Shown here in pieces: positions 42,068 to 51,054 of a DNA stretch of 64,000 bases. The DNA comes from Pedobacter rhodius (GTDB lineage: Bacteria > Bacteroidota > Bacteroidia > Sphingobacteriales > Sphingobacteriaceae). The notes beneath the pieces are model-generated. The model had not been told where the DNA came from and did no database searches. It saw only the letters and a program-made list of their open reading frames with translations. The stretch is from positions 930,001 to 994,000 of the forward strand of contig NZ_JAPWGL010000002.1 of NCBI RefSeq assembly GCF_027213645.1. Direction: 5' to 3'. A program made the position numbers and the translations under genes. Position 1 is the first letter of the stretch; the number at the start of each line of letters is the position of its first letter.

Positions 42068-42752
42068 AAATCTCCTTAAGTTTAGCCGTCTCGTCCAATG
42101 ACCTCGATCTTTGTATGCTCAATTGGATATTTTCCTGATTGTAACGCTTAAGATCACTGTAATTGCCATCCATTTTGTTTACGGCATCATTAATTAGCTC
42201 AAGCCTTTTGGCATCCGTCATCTGGGTTTTGAAAGAATTGACTACTAGAATTATCATATCTAAATTTTTAATGCTTTCGTCCAGAATTCCTTTGTAGACC
42301 TTTTCCATCTGTTCGAGTTCCTCTGGTTTGAAATGCTTATCCTTATTGAAAAGCCCCCATGCCCATTTGTATTCATCTACAATTGCGACTTGTTTTAAAG
42401 TGAGATCTTTGATGCGTTTATAGTAGGCAATGGCAGATTTGATTTTCCAAAGCTCTTCATAGTACTCGCTGTACAGATTCTTCTGCTTTTCAGTCCAATC
42501 GGATATTTCTGTAAGCTTAAGTTTCGATAGCTGGTTTTCCAATACCTTTTGCGCATTTTGGAGCCAAATTGTTTGGTTCTGTAGTCGCTGAACTTTTAGG
42601 TCGACTGCCTTGATTACTTTTTTTACTCCCGCTTTGATGACCTCTAACACTGCCACCTGTGCGTTTGCCACCTTGGGCAAAGCAACAAACAATGTCATGG
42701 CGCTCAATGGCAGTATGACCATGTACGTCTTCATAATTTTTATAATTTTCAT
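42054..42752 (-). CDS. traI: Conjugal transfer protein TraI-like (secreted, helical)
   Basis: 232 residues (a second Met at residue 7, MKTYMVILPLSAMTLFVALPKVANAQV, is an equally good start with a signal peptide). Mature protein: AVLEVIKAGVKKVIKAVDLKVQRLQNQTIWLQNAQKVLENQLSKLKL, the opening typical of CTnDOT-type TraI (not the F-plasmid relaxase of that name), then a long helical bundle with EEYYEELWKIKSAIAYYKRI. It is the first of three related tandem genes and overlaps the next by 14 bp. Confidence 0.85.
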   Translation of the reverse strand: MKIIKIMKTYMVILPLSAMTLFVALPKVANAQVAVLEVIKAGVKKVIKAVDLKVQRLQNQTIWLQNAQKVLENQLSKLKLTEISDWTEKQKNLYSEYYEELWKIKSAIAYYKRIKDLTLKQVAIVDEYKWAWGLFNKDKHFKPEELEQMEKVYKGILDESIKNLDMIILVVNSFKTQMTDAKRLELINDAVNKMDGNYSDLKRYNQENIQLSIQRSRSLDETAKLKEIYGVN

Positions 42753-42766
42753 GGTGATAAATTTTG

Positions 42767-43189
42767 TTAGTTGATTTTTTCACTAGCAATCCTGTTTTCA
42801 AAGGCGTTCAAGATCGCTTCGCTCACAGTTTTTTGGTAAGACCTATTGCCAACTTTCAACCTTAACGAGTCAGGATAAAAAGTGATAAGCTTACCTTTTT
42901 TTGTTTCCGTAAGCGTTTTGGTTCTCTCATCAAAAACAGCATTCCAGTTTTCGATCTCATACTCTCGTTTTCCAATTTTCCCATCGGTCACAAGATTAAA
43001 TCCTGTCTTACTATGGATGTAAAAAATATTACTTTCTGAAGGCTCAATAACAAGGGTGTCATTGGCTATGCTGAATTCACTTCCGGCTTTATTAGTATAT
43101 GTTCCGGGGATAAATGAGCGTATGTTTTCCGTTTTGCAGGCAATAGTCATCACTAATGCAACTGCACATAAAATGATCAGATTTTTCAT
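42767..43189 (-). CDS. Lipoprotein of the transfer operon
   Basis: 140 residues with a lipoprotein signal (MKNLIILCAVALVMTIACKTEN, lipidation Cys at residue 18). A small beta-rich domain follows (SFIPGTYTNKAGSEFSIANDTLVIEP, GKREYEIENWNAVFDERTKTLTETKKGKLITFYPDSLRLKVGNRSYQK). Small lipoproteins are usual between traG and traI in Sphingobacteriaceae elements; a structural or surface-exclusion role is possible but unproven. It overlaps the traG stop by 4 bp. Confidence 0.8.
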   Translation of the reverse strand: MKNLIILCAVALVMTIACKTENIRSFIPGTYTNKAGSEFSIANDTLVIEPSESNIFYIHSKTGFNLVTDGKIGKREYEIENWNAVFDERTKTLTETKKGKLITFYPDSLRLKVGNRSYQKTVSEAILNAFENRIASEKIN

Positions 43190-45657
43190 AGATTACTGGT
43201 TTGGTTTCTAATTTCATTGGCCAAGACAGAGATGCCTTTTTGATAGCTGCCATACCTCTCGGCGTATTGCTGAACCTTGAGTTTTTCGCTCTCTTCGGTT
43301 GTGTAAGCAAGGTATTCTTCAATGGAAACTTCTGTTCTGTAAACCTTACTATATTGCCCACCAAGGGAGATGAATACCTCTTTATACTTTCTTTTTGGGT
43401 CGTTAGCCTTGTTCATCGAAAGTATCTGTGCCTTTTCCTTCTCTGTAAGTCCAAGCAGTTCTTGTATGCTATCGAACTTGTTCTGGTACTTGCTTTGATC
43501 AAGCAGTATTTTACAATCTGAATTATTGATAATGGCCTGCTTAACGATCGGGGAAGAAATGATATCCTCAACTTCCTGTGTAACCACTACTGCCTCGCCA
43601 AAGAATTTCCTAACTGTTTTGAAAAGGTATTTAATGTATTCTGCCATTCCTTCTTTAGCAATTGCTTTCCAACATTCTTCAATGAGAATCATTTTTCGAA
43701 TGCCTTTTAGTTTGCGCATCTTGGAAATAAACACTTCCATAATTATCAGCGTAACGGCTGGAAAAAGTATTGGATGATCCTTAATCGAATCAAGTTCGAA
43801 AACAATAAAAGGCTCATTTAGAAGATCTAGGTTTTCTGTGGCATTGAGCAAATAGTCAAACTCGCCACCTTTGTAATAAGGGTTAAGCACATAGAGAAAA
43901 TTACCTATGTCGAAATCCTTTTCCTTTACCTTGGCATCATCTAATACCTGCATGTATTCTGATAAAAGGAATTCATAGAAAGTATTGAAGCATGGGAACA
44001 GATCGGAGTTCTTCTCCAAGTGTTCAAAATAGAGGGTTAGCGCATTAGAAAGGGCTACATATTCTGAACGTTTAAACGTTTCATCATCTTTTTTCCATAG
44101 AGCAAGAAGAAGGGTTTTGATGCTTTCCTTTTTCTCTGTATCGAGCACATCTCCATCAGTCAGATAAAATGGGTTGAACTTAATTGGATCTTTTTCAGAA
44201 TAGGTGAAATAATACCCGCCAACAAGATCACAAAGGCCTTTATAGCTATGTCCAACATCCACTAAAACTACATGTGTACCCTGCTCATAATAACTTCGCA
44301 CCATGTGATTAGTATAGAATGATTTGCCACTTCCACTGGGGCCAAGAATGAATTTGTTCCTATTTGTGGTGAAACCAAGCTTAATAGGTTCGTCAGAAAT
44401 ATCTACATGAACAGGTTTTCCAGATAACCGATCGCCCATACGAATGCCAAATGCGCTAACACTTGATCTGTAATTACTTTCGAGATTAAAAAAACAGGTT
44501 GCTTGTTCAACGAATGTGTCAAAGGTATCATTCATAGGAAAATCAGCTTCATTGCCAGGCAAGCCCGCAAACCAAATTTGCGCCTGTCCGTCAGTTTCTT
44601 GTTTTGCCACGGCATCCATTTGAGCCATCGCCGAGGAAACAATATTCTTCAGATCTTTGGATTTGCCCACATCATCAGACCACGCCAATACATTAAAATG
44701 TGCTTTGATTGGTAATCGTTGTAATGCAACAGCCTCATTCAAAAAATCGTTCACCGCATCTCGACTAATGGCATTTTCCCTCGAATAACTAGAAAGCGAC
44801 TGCAATCGTAGTTTTTTGGATTCGAGCCTTTTTATAGTCTTTTGCGAATCCTCTATGAAAATATACTGATTGAAAATGTGGTTACAATTAAGAAGTGTTC
44901 CCAACGGACTTGCAAAGCCGATACTAAATTTTGTGCGGTCTGTACTGTACTTGTCGTAATTAATGCGACTACCACAAAGAGCGGGTAGATCTTCAGTATT
45001 AGCTAAAGTATAAAGTTCTAGATGTTTATTGCCAATCCTAATTTCGTCTTTGATATGGATATCCCGGATAACAGGCTGTAAACTGGAGTCCTGCAAAAAG
45101 CAATAGCGTTCTATAATTCCAGAGTGGTTGGCGGTGCCTGCAAGCTCATCATTACCAAGTTTTTGGAGTGATACAAAGCCACCATCCGTCATAATTTTTT
45201 CGAATTGACCTGCACAGTCCAAGAAATCCTTAAAAAGAAAAGGATTGATAGTTTGTAGAGGAACGATTGACCTGCGAAGAATGTTACTGTAAACTGAACT
45301 AGATAGTTTTCTATCCTTCGGTTTTTTGGTTAGGAAAATATAGCATTTGTGGTTTAAACATTCTCTTTCGTTAAAGAATCTTTCACTGCTTCTGGAAAGA
45401 AAACTGTTACCCGAAACTTCAAAGTCTGCCTTATGTTTCCCTTCGGTAAACCAATCCTGCTTGTGGAATATTGAGTGCTGTGGCAATACTTTGATAGCCT
45501 TTACCCATGTTTGGTGATAAGCTTCATAATCTCTGTCCGAAAGGGTAAATATCTCAGGTAACTTTACTTCGTAAGCTATAGTGATATCGCCTTGAGCAGA
45601 AAGGATACAATTGTTGTCCACCTTATAGATTGGCAGGATGTTTCTTGCTTCTACCAT
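43186..45657 (-). CDS. traG: Conjugation ATPase TraG (VirB4-like)
   Basis: 823 residues. An N-terminal VirB4-type domain (LPIYKVDNNCILSAQGDITIAYEVKLPEIFTLS) precedes the ATPase core with Walker A GPSGSGKSFYTNHMV near residue 440, a YYFTYSEKDPIKFNPFYL stretch and Walker B-like MILIEECWKAIAKEGMAEYIKYLFKTVRKFFGEAVVVTQEVEDI near 640. This is the hallmark arrangement of CTnDOT-type TraG, the channel-assembly ATPase at the inner membrane. It starts 3 bp from traF and the operon continues into the lipoprotein gene. No missing motif was seen. Confidence 0.95.
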   Translation of the reverse strand: MVEARNILPIYKVDNNCILSAQGDITIAYEVKLPEIFTLSDRDYEAYHQTWVKAIKVLPQHSIFHKQDWFTEGKHKADFEVSGNSFLSRSSERFFNERECLNHKCYIFLTKKPKDRKLSSSVYSNILRRSIVPLQTINPFLFKDFLDCAGQFEKIMTDGGFVSLQKLGNDELAGTANHSGIIERYCFLQDSSLQPVIRDIHIKDEIRIGNKHLELYTLANTEDLPALCGSRINYDKYSTDRTKFSIGFASPLGTLLNCNHIFNQYIFIEDSQKTIKRLESKKLRLQSLSSYSRENAISRDAVNDFLNEAVALQRLPIKAHFNVLAWSDDVGKSKDLKNIVSSAMAQMDAVAKQETDGQAQIWFAGLPGNEADFPMNDTFDTFVEQATCFFNLESNYRSSVSAFGIRMGDRLSGKPVHVDISDEPIKLGFTTNRNKFILGPSGSGKSFYTNHMVRSYYEQGTHVVLVDVGHSYKGLCDLVGGYYFTYSEKDPIKFNPFYLTDGDVLDTEKKESIKTLLLALWKKDDETFKRSEYVALSNALTLYFEHLEKNSDLFPCFNTFYEFLLSEYMQVLDDAKVKEKDFDIGNFLYVLNPYYKGGEFDYLLNATENLDLLNEPFIVFELDSIKDHPILFPAVTLIIMEVFISKMRKLKGIRKMILIEECWKAIAKEGMAEYIKYLFKTVRKFFGEAVVVTQEVEDIISSPIVKQAIINNSDCKILLDQSKYQNKFDSIQELLGLTEKEKAQILSMNKANDPKRKYKEVFISLGGQYSKVYRTEVSIEEYLAYTTEESEKLKVQQYAERYGSYQKGISVLANEIRNQTSNL

Positions 45658-45659
45658 AA

Positions 45660-45980
45660 TTATTTTGATTTTAATTTGATAAATAACTGTCTAGAGCGAA
45701 ACTTCAAACATGTCGGCAGATTACGTTTTGCAATGAACTTGCTTAGTCCATGTTCACCAAAGCGTTGGCTCAATCGGAATGTAATCATGAAGATCGCTGT
45801 ACCTGTTCCCACAACTACAGGAAGAATGATGAACAGGTTAACTCTAGAAATGTAAAGGATTGCAAATGCGATGAGTAGCAACACAAGTCCAATTGCTAAG
45901 TAGGCAATATATTGGGCTTTTAATCCTTTGAACATAATCGGCTTAGATACACCTTTGTTTATCTGATAGATGCTTGCCAT
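45660..45980 (-). CDS. traF: Conjugative transposon protein TraF (DUF4133, VirB3-like)
   Basis: 106 residues. It begins MASIYQINKGVSKPIMFKGLKAQYIAYLAIG, the DUF4133/TraF signature, followed by two membrane helices (about 25-45 and 50-70) and a basic tail ending SRQLFIKLKSK. TraF holds the VirB3 position next to the TraG ATPase. It lies 2 bp from traE and 2 bp from traG. Confidence 0.92.
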   Translation of the reverse strand: MASIYQINKGVSKPIMFKGLKAQYIAYLAIGLVLLLIAFAILYISRVNLFIILPVVVGTGTAIFMITFRLSQRFGEHGLSKFIAKRNLPTCLKFRSRQLFIKLKSK

Positions 45981-45982
45981 AA

Positions 45983-46297
45983 CTAAATCCCAAAAAATGA
46001 TTTAAGAACTGTAGCTACCACCACCAAAAAGATACAGCTACCAAACCAAGCGGCAGCTACCTTGTTGGTGTCAGGTTCGCCACCGTTCCATTTGGAGTAG
46101 ACTTTCACAGCTCCGATAATACCGATTACTGCACCAATGGCATACATTAGGTCGCAACCAGTATCGAAATAGCCCTTCACTTTGTTTGTTGCCTCTTGTA
46201 TGCCCGAATTACCATCTTGTGCTCTGGCGGCGAACGTTAACCCCATTAGACAGAAGAGGAAAACGATGCTAATTTTTGATTTTTTAATAGATTTCAT
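45983..46297 (-). CDS. traE: Conjugative transposon protein TraE (DUF4134, VirB2-like)
   Basis: 104 residues with a cleaved signal (ending FAARAQ) and two membrane helices: DLMYAIGAVIGIIGAVKVYSKW, then AAWFGSCIFLVVVATVLKSFFGI, with the conserved GEPDTNKVAAAWFG between them. DUF4134/TraE is the small, pilin-like VirB2-type subunit. It is the first canonical gene of the tra operon and is preceded by a 173-residue membrane protein gene (27 bp). Confidence 0.92.
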   Translation of the reverse strand: MKSIKKSKISIVFLFCLMGLTFAARAQDGNSGIQEATNKVKGYFDTGCDLMYAIGAVIGIIGAVKVYSKWNGGEPDTNKVAAAWFGSCIFLVVVATVLKSFFGI

Positions 46298-46324
46298 ATT
46301 GCTCTTGATTAAAAATGATTGATT

Positions 46325-46846
46325 TTAATCCCATAGGTTTTCTAGTTCATCGCTAGAGAGATGAAAAGGGACGTGATTACTGATGAACTGATTGATGCGA
46401 CCGATATTCGGATGTGAACCGATCTTGGGGTAATTTCCCTTAACCACCTCTAATAAGTTGAGAAGGTCTTTTTTAGTGAAGTCTTCCCTTTCAATTAGAG
46501 AAAAGACCTCTTTGATTTCTTGGAGCAGGTCATGTATTAGCCCAACTTGGTCTGCCTTATCTTTTTCTGATGGAGCAAATCCGAAACTCCCTAAGGTAAC
46601 CGAAGAAAGGCCATCTGGAAGCTTTGCTTTTCCCATTAGTTCATCCTCCTGCAATTCTTCTTGAAGTAAATCCACCTTATCTTCCCACCGGTGTGGCAAT
46701 TTTTCAAGAGAGGAGGATGTACCATCCCTTTTAAAGAACCTTAAAAATTCACTTCGATAGAAGATTAGGATTACACCTAGATACCAAATTAGGCTAAGCA
46801 CCATTGAGGCAATTAAAAACTGTTGCCATGTGAAATGTTGTAACAT
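46325..46846 (-). CDS. Membrane-anchored ICE protein upstream of traE (173 aa)
   Basis: 173 residues with one N-terminal membrane helix (about 9-29, FLIASMVLSLIWYLGVILIFY). A charged cytoplasmic domain follows (WEDKVDLLQEELQEDELMGKAKLPDG, LLQEIKEVFSLIEREDFTKKDLLNLLEVVKGNYPKI). It is found in this place in many Bacteroidota elements but has no assigned role that I know of. It probably belongs to the tra transcript. Confidence 0.75.
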   Translation of the reverse strand: MLQHFTWQQFLIASMVLSLIWYLGVILIFYRSEFLRFFKRDGTSSSLEKLPHRWEDKVDLLQEELQEDELMGKAKLPDGLSSVTLGSFGFAPSEKDKADQVGLIHDLLQEIKEVFSLIEREDFTKKDLLNLLEVVKGNYPKIGSHPNIGRINQFISNHVPFHLSSDELENLWD

Positions 46847-46952
46847 ATTCTTTTGCTTTTATCCCAATGCTCCATTGCACCGGGATTTCCAAAAGCAAAG
46901 TTTCAAAAACTACATTTTTTTCAATCGCAACCATCTCGGTAGGTACGTGATA

Positions 46953-47846
46953 TTATTGCTTATCACCTAACAATTTTGCACCTCTATTCGGCTTATAGGT
47001 ATTGTCCTCGTCAATTCGTTGCAAAATAAAATCACGCATTTTGTCCAAAAAGCGAGTCGGACTATCACGCTTTCTATTTCTGATGTCAATGAAATTACGG
47101 TAAGAACGGCTTAGGTCTATCTGCAAATTTGCTTCCATCCATTTAATGATGTCGGCTATGGTTGCATTTCCATTATTAAGTTGCCCCGTATAGAAAAGAC
47201 CATAAATTACTTCGACAAGATTTGTTTTGTCTCCCGTCCAAGTAAGTCTATTGGTTTCATTTTTTACCGCCGTCGTTGGTTGCACGGAAATTTGATTATC
47301 AAGAAGCCTTAACTGGGTTAAGATATATTCCTGCAAAAGTTCATAAGCTTTTATCTTAGAAAACAGGTAATCCTGGCTTGTTGAAAATTCGCAATCCTGT
47401 TCTGGGATATCTGGAAGTAATACGCTTTGAACATCTACTCCTCTCAAAAAGTAAATGCTATCCAGTTCGGTTGCTCCTCTTCTATAATATTGATAAATGA
47501 AAGCATTACGCTGAAAAAAACGCATTATCGTAGCTAGCTCGTCATGATAGAATTGCTTAATTTGTTTCGGATTAGCTGATGGAACAATTGTTTGAAGTTC
47601 GTATTTTTCTAAGTAAAAAAGTCTTAGACAGTAGAATTTCGGCTTTATATATTTGAAAAACCAAATTTGTTCATCATCATCAATAAATGGATTAGCTAAA
47701 ATATATTCTTTTAACTGTCTTAAGGATTCACGTACAGCCTTTAATATTTCAGATAATGATCTGAATATATCTGTTTCTTCAATTAAAATCTGGGTAATTT
47801 TTTCATCTAGCTGTGTATACAGCTCTTCACTCACTTTAGCTAACAT
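46953..47846 (-). CDS. rteC: RteC-type regulator of element excision and transfer
   Basis: 297 residues, soluble and mainly helical. RteC is recognised from FFKYIKPKFYCLRLFYLEKYELQTIVP near residue 65, FFQRNAFIYQYYRRGATELDSIYFLRG near 115, and the C-terminal FIDIRNRKRDSPTRFLDKMRDFILQRIDEDN. In CTnDOT, RteC turns on excision genes under RteB control. No RteA/RteB pair lies in this window. The gene ends 106 bp before the tra operon leader protein, so it may control or precede it. Confidence 0.9.
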   Translation of the reverse strand: MLAKVSEELYTQLDEKITQILIEETDIFRSLSEILKAVRESLRQLKEYILANPFIDDDEQIWFFKYIKPKFYCLRLFYLEKYELQTIVPSANPKQIKQFYHDELATIMRFFQRNAFIYQYYRRGATELDSIYFLRGVDVQSVLLPDIPEQDCEFSTSQDYLFSKIKAYELLQEYILTQLRLLDNQISVQPTTAVKNETNRLTWTGDKTNLVEVIYGLFYTGQLNNGNATIADIIKWMEANLQIDLSRSYRNFIDIRNRKRDSPTRFLDKMRDFILQRIDEDNTYKPNRGAKLLGDKQ

Positions 47847-48076
47847 AGATTAAACATATTAGTAACTCCCGCTGCCTACCAGTTATCTGGCTACTCCAAC
47901 ATACAGGAAATGAGTATAATTGTTATCAAATAATTTTCTTTAAGTTTCAAAAACTTCAATAATTTAAGGTCTTGAACCAAAATTGGATTAAATAGGTATT
48001 TATAACAATAAGGAGTTCTACGTATCTTCATACGTAATCGTTACGTATTTTTTAGATTGAATAAGAATGGTCTGCT

Positions 48077-48997
48077 CTATAAACTATTCAACTTACGAAT
48101 TAACTCTTCTCTGTTGCTCACTGTAACTTTCTTGTAGATATTTTCTGCGTGTTTATCTACTGTCCTCGGTGAAATGAAAAGCTTATCTGCTATATCCTTA
48201 AACCTAATTCGTTGACAGATTAGTTCAGCAATCTCTGCTTCTTTGGCTGTGAGCGCGTAAAGCTTACAATTATTGTTTATTAGCTGAGGATTGTATGATG
48301 TGGGTTCAACTTCCATTAATAATTCGTGCTCTCTTCTAGCTTTTTTAACTGATTTTGAAATAAAAATTAAAGTAATGATGAGGAACCCTATATTTGAAAA
48401 CATTACTTCTGTTAATTGACTTGCATGCAAATAAGCGAGTACCGGCATGGAAACCCAGGGTATAACAGCACAATATACAGCAACCATTTCCATTATATCT
48501 ACATTCTTAGTCGCTTCTAAATACTTAGTACGAATAGATATTAGGATTGCAATCAGAACGACTACAGCATAAAAGAAAGGAATTATAACTCCATATTTTA
48601 TAGCAAGATCAAGATTGCCGTTTAGAGAATAACCAACAACAAAAAAAATAAGATATGGCAATATCAAAAAAAATGGAACACCATAAATGGCATGAAATCT
48701 TAGCCGTTTTAATTCTAAACCTTTATAAAAGTAAAATGGAAAATAAGAGGCCATTAAGAATCCGCTTCCATAAGCTATTATGTTTTGGATAACAATAGGG
48801 ACTTCGATACCATCGTCTGGAAATATTCCTCCTGTAATATTATAAATTATAAGTAGGAACAAAAGTATCATATACCACAATCTATTTCTATCCTGTGGAC
48901 GAAACAGATAATAAATTGTCTGATAAAAGAACATAGCAATTTCCAAAATAACAAAAACAAAAGTTACAATGTGCATTTGTGTTCCAAAAACAAGCAT
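48077..48997 (-). CDS. Membrane-bound LuxR-family regulator
   Basis: 306 residues. Seven membrane helices occupy residues about 8-215. A cytoplasmic LuxR-type DNA-binding domain follows (LTAKEAEIAELICQRIRFKDIADKLFISPRTVDKHAENIYKKVTVSNREELIRKL). Fusion of a seven-helix sensor to an HTH is a form of one-component regulator found in Bacteroidota. It stands between rteC and a GNAT gene, with its own upstream gap only 25 bp from the GNAT stop. Its signal is unknown. Confidence 0.88.
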   Translation of the reverse strand: MLVFGTQMHIVTFVFVILEIAMFFYQTIYYLFRPQDRNRLWYMILLFLLIIYNITGGIFPDDGIEVPIVIQNIIAYGSGFLMASYFPFYFYKGLELKRLRFHAIYGVPFFLILPYLIFFVVGYSLNGNLDLAIKYGVIIPFFYAVVVLIAILISIRTKYLEATKNVDIMEMVAVYCAVIPWVSMPVLAYLHASQLTEVMFSNIGFLIITLIFISKSVKKARREHELLMEVEPTSYNPQLINNNCKLYALTAKEAEIAELICQRIRFKDIADKLFISPRTVDKHAENIYKKVTVSNREELIRKLNSL

Positions 48998-49022
48998 AGT
49001 CCTGAATCTTTATATAATGCGA

Positions 49023-49601
49023 TTATTTGTTAATATCTCGTTTTAAAAAAAATAGCCTATAACTTAGATCCAGTTGATCATATATTTCAAACCCGAATTT
49101 TTTGTACCAGGGAATATTTTTTACTGTCGATGTTTCCAAATAAATTGCTCTTCCTATTCTTTTACTATCTTTTATTATTTCATTGATAAGCTGCGTTCCC
49201 CTTCCAGTATTTTGACGCTCAGGTAATACACCAACAAACCATAAATAATACATTAATTCATTTGGTTGGTGTTTCTTAATTTTGGATTCTCTGGAGAGTA
49301 CTTTATAAATATTTAATATTCCAAAACTTTTAATAATCAATTTGATGTCCCAAGAAATCGTTTTAAGGCTGGTTTTCTTTTTATCAGGAAATAATATTAA
49401 AGCACAAGCTGTTCGGTCATCTGTTAGATATACATTCCCAAATTGAAAACATACGTTAAAAGAGTAAGCCATAAGTGCTTGAATTCGTCGAATACGTTTG
49501 TTATCTTGATGAATTACATAATTTACACTTTGATTGGCATCAAACGACTGTGAGAGAATGTCAATTACCAGTTTCTTGTCATCATAAGTAGCTTGCGTCA
49601 T
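49023..49601 (-). CDS. GNAT-family N-acetyltransferase
   Basis: 192 residues. The acetyl-CoA-binding motif A is GVLPERQNTGRGTQLINEIIKDSKRIGRAIYLETS, and the end YKKFGFEIYDQLDL is the usual beta6-beta7 turn. The acceptor is not predictable; such enzymes in accessory DNA may acetylate antibiotics, polyamines or proteins. It is 25 bp from the LuxR gene and may share its transcript. Upstream (49602-49912) is an AT-rich gap of 300 bp with no credible gene. Confidence 0.85.
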   Translation of the reverse strand: MTQATYDDKKLVIDILSQSFDANQSVNYVIHQDNKRIRRIQALMAYSFNVCFQFGNVYLTDDRTACALILFPDKKKTSLKTISWDIKLIIKSFGILNIYKVLSRESKIKKHQPNELMYYLWFVGVLPERQNTGRGTQLINEIIKDSKRIGRAIYLETSTVKNIPWYKKFGFEIYDQLDLSYRLFFLKRDINK

Positions 49602-49912
49602 AGAGAAAACTTTAAAAGATTATAATTTAACAGCTAAGCAAAAACAATGCAAATAATGTGATAAGAAGACATAATTTTATTACATATCTGACTTATAATA
49701 TTTTAAAATTAATTATGATAACTTATACATACGCGTAGTTATACTATTTTATTGATATTATTATTTTATTCCAACCTATTCTTAAATTGCTTACGTCCGG
49801 TATAAAACAACCATTTTATTGTAAATTACATCCGTTTATAGTTTGATACGATTATGTTTTGTTATTTTTTTGTTTTACCGATTAATACATATCGGTGTTA
49901 AGAAAAAATAAT

Positions 49913-50497
49913 ATGCGCAATAAAACCTATGCTCCATGGGAGCATTACCCTAAAACACTTCGCCATCAAGAAGTGCAAAATCCGATCTCTGTAGTAATAG
50001 ATTTTTTCAATGCTGATTCGGTAAAAGGTCATGGCAAGCGATTAAAAAACTGGCGTTATTATGTGGTTAATGATGAGCATTATAATGAAAAACGTTACGG
50101 CCCTGGTTCCTTACTTTACATATATGAGCTCAATTTGAAAATTTTAGAAGCCATGTTCCTATTGTTACTTAACTACAAAAATTTTTATTATCAGCGCAAA
50201 AGACTTACGGAACAACAATTAGAGGAAGAAAAAGAACAATGGGAATACTATCCTAAAAATCTTTCTCTAAAAGAACAGCTTGAACCATACAAAGCGGTTA
50301 AGAAAATCTTTAAAAAAATTAAACCACAGGAATACAGGGATCAGTTGCGTGAATGGGTACACGTAGCGTTATATATTAAAACAGATGTTGAAGCTCTACA
50401 TGCTGGTGAAGTTATAGAGGTTTATGAAAACTTAATAAAACTGTATTCAGCTGCATGGCTAATTTATAAACGCGAGGGTAATAATCTTTCGTCTTAA
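49913..50497 (+). CDS. Hypothetical protein with an internal two-fold repeat
   Basis: 194 residues from ATG 49913 (MRNKTYAPWEHYPKTLRHQE). Two similar halves are visible: APWEHYPKTLRHQEVQNPISVVIDFFNADSVKGHGKRLKNWRYYVV (about 6-51) and EQWEYYPKNLSLKEQLEPYKAVKKIFKKIKPQEYRDQLREWVHVAL (about 109-155). Each ends in a helix rich in aromatic residues. No membrane segment or signal is present. I know it only as a protein seen on Bacteroidota elements, with no function. It is divergent from the GNAT gene. Confidence 0.75.
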   Translation: MRNKTYAPWEHYPKTLRHQEVQNPISVVIDFFNADSVKGHGKRLKNWRYYVVNDEHYNEKRYGPGSLLYIYELNLKILEAMFLLLLNYKNFYYQRKRLTEQQLEEEKEQWEYYPKNLSLKEQLEPYKAVKKIFKKIKPQEYRDQLREWVHVALYIKTDVEALHAGEVIEVYENLIKLYSAAWLIYKREGNNLSS

Positions 50498-50627
50498 AAG
50501 TAATTTGAAACTAATAGCGGAATATTTGAACAGACAAAACCTCTAATATCTGTGACGTGCGTTAATTTAGTCTAAAGTCTTAATTATTTTAAAAAAAGCG
50601 TATTCCTAACCATTTCAAAAAAATAGA

Positions 50628-50635
50628 TATATTTA
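50628..50635 (+). promoter_or_regulatory. -7-like box of the ICE XRE gene, likely leaderless
   Basis: TATATTTA differs from TAnnTTTG at the last base and ends 3 bases before the ATG at 50639. It follows the same arrangement seen for genes in the transposon. Confidence 0.4.
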
Positions 50636-50638
50636 CGC

Positions 50639-51046
50639 ATGGAAACCTCAGAAAAAAATACCCGTATGCACTTAGGTCGTAAAATCTCAAGAATTCGTGA
50701 ATTACGTGGGTTGAAACAAGACTTCCTTGCTTCAGAATTAGGCATAAGTCAACAAGCTGTAAGTAAACTTGAACAAAGTGAGGATATTGAGGATTCAACT
50801 TTGGAGAAAATCGCAAAAATTCTGGGTGTTACAAAGGAAGCAGTCTTGCAATTTTCGGACGAAGCAGTTGTAAATTATTTCAACACTTTCAACGACCACA
50901 GTTTTAATAACGGCGCATACAATGCTTTTAATTGTAATTTTAATCCAATAGAAAAGTTGATGGATGCTCTTGAGGCCAATAAAGAACTTTATGAGAGATT
51001 GCTTGCAAGTGAAAAAGAGAAAGTTGAATTTTTGAAATCTAAATAA
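50639..51046 (+). CDS. XRE-family transcriptional regulator of the ICE
   Basis: 135 residues. The HTH domain covers about 12-68 (LGRKISRIRELRGLKQDFLASELGISQQAVSKLEQSEDIEDSTLEKIAKILGVTKEAVLQF). A variable Asn/Phe-rich linker (NTFNDHSFNNGAYNAFNCNF) and a helical C-terminus (IEKLMDALEANKELYERLLASEKEKVEFL), probably for dimerisation, complete it. This form of regulator is frequent near mob genes of Bacteroidota elements. It is convergent with mobC (8 bp between the stop codons). Confidence 0.88.
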   Translation: METSEKNTRMHLGRKISRIRELRGLKQDFLASELGISQQAVSKLEQSEDIEDSTLEKIAKILGVTKEAVLQFSDEAVVNYFNTFNDHSFNNGAYNAFNCNFNPIEKLMDALEANKELYERLLASEKEKVEFLKSK

Positions 51047-51054
51047 CAACTCTA

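Noticed and set aside
42517..42801. A 94-codon frame overlapping the TraI-like gene
   Set aside because: Same strand but another frame of traI; traI has signal peptide and family content.
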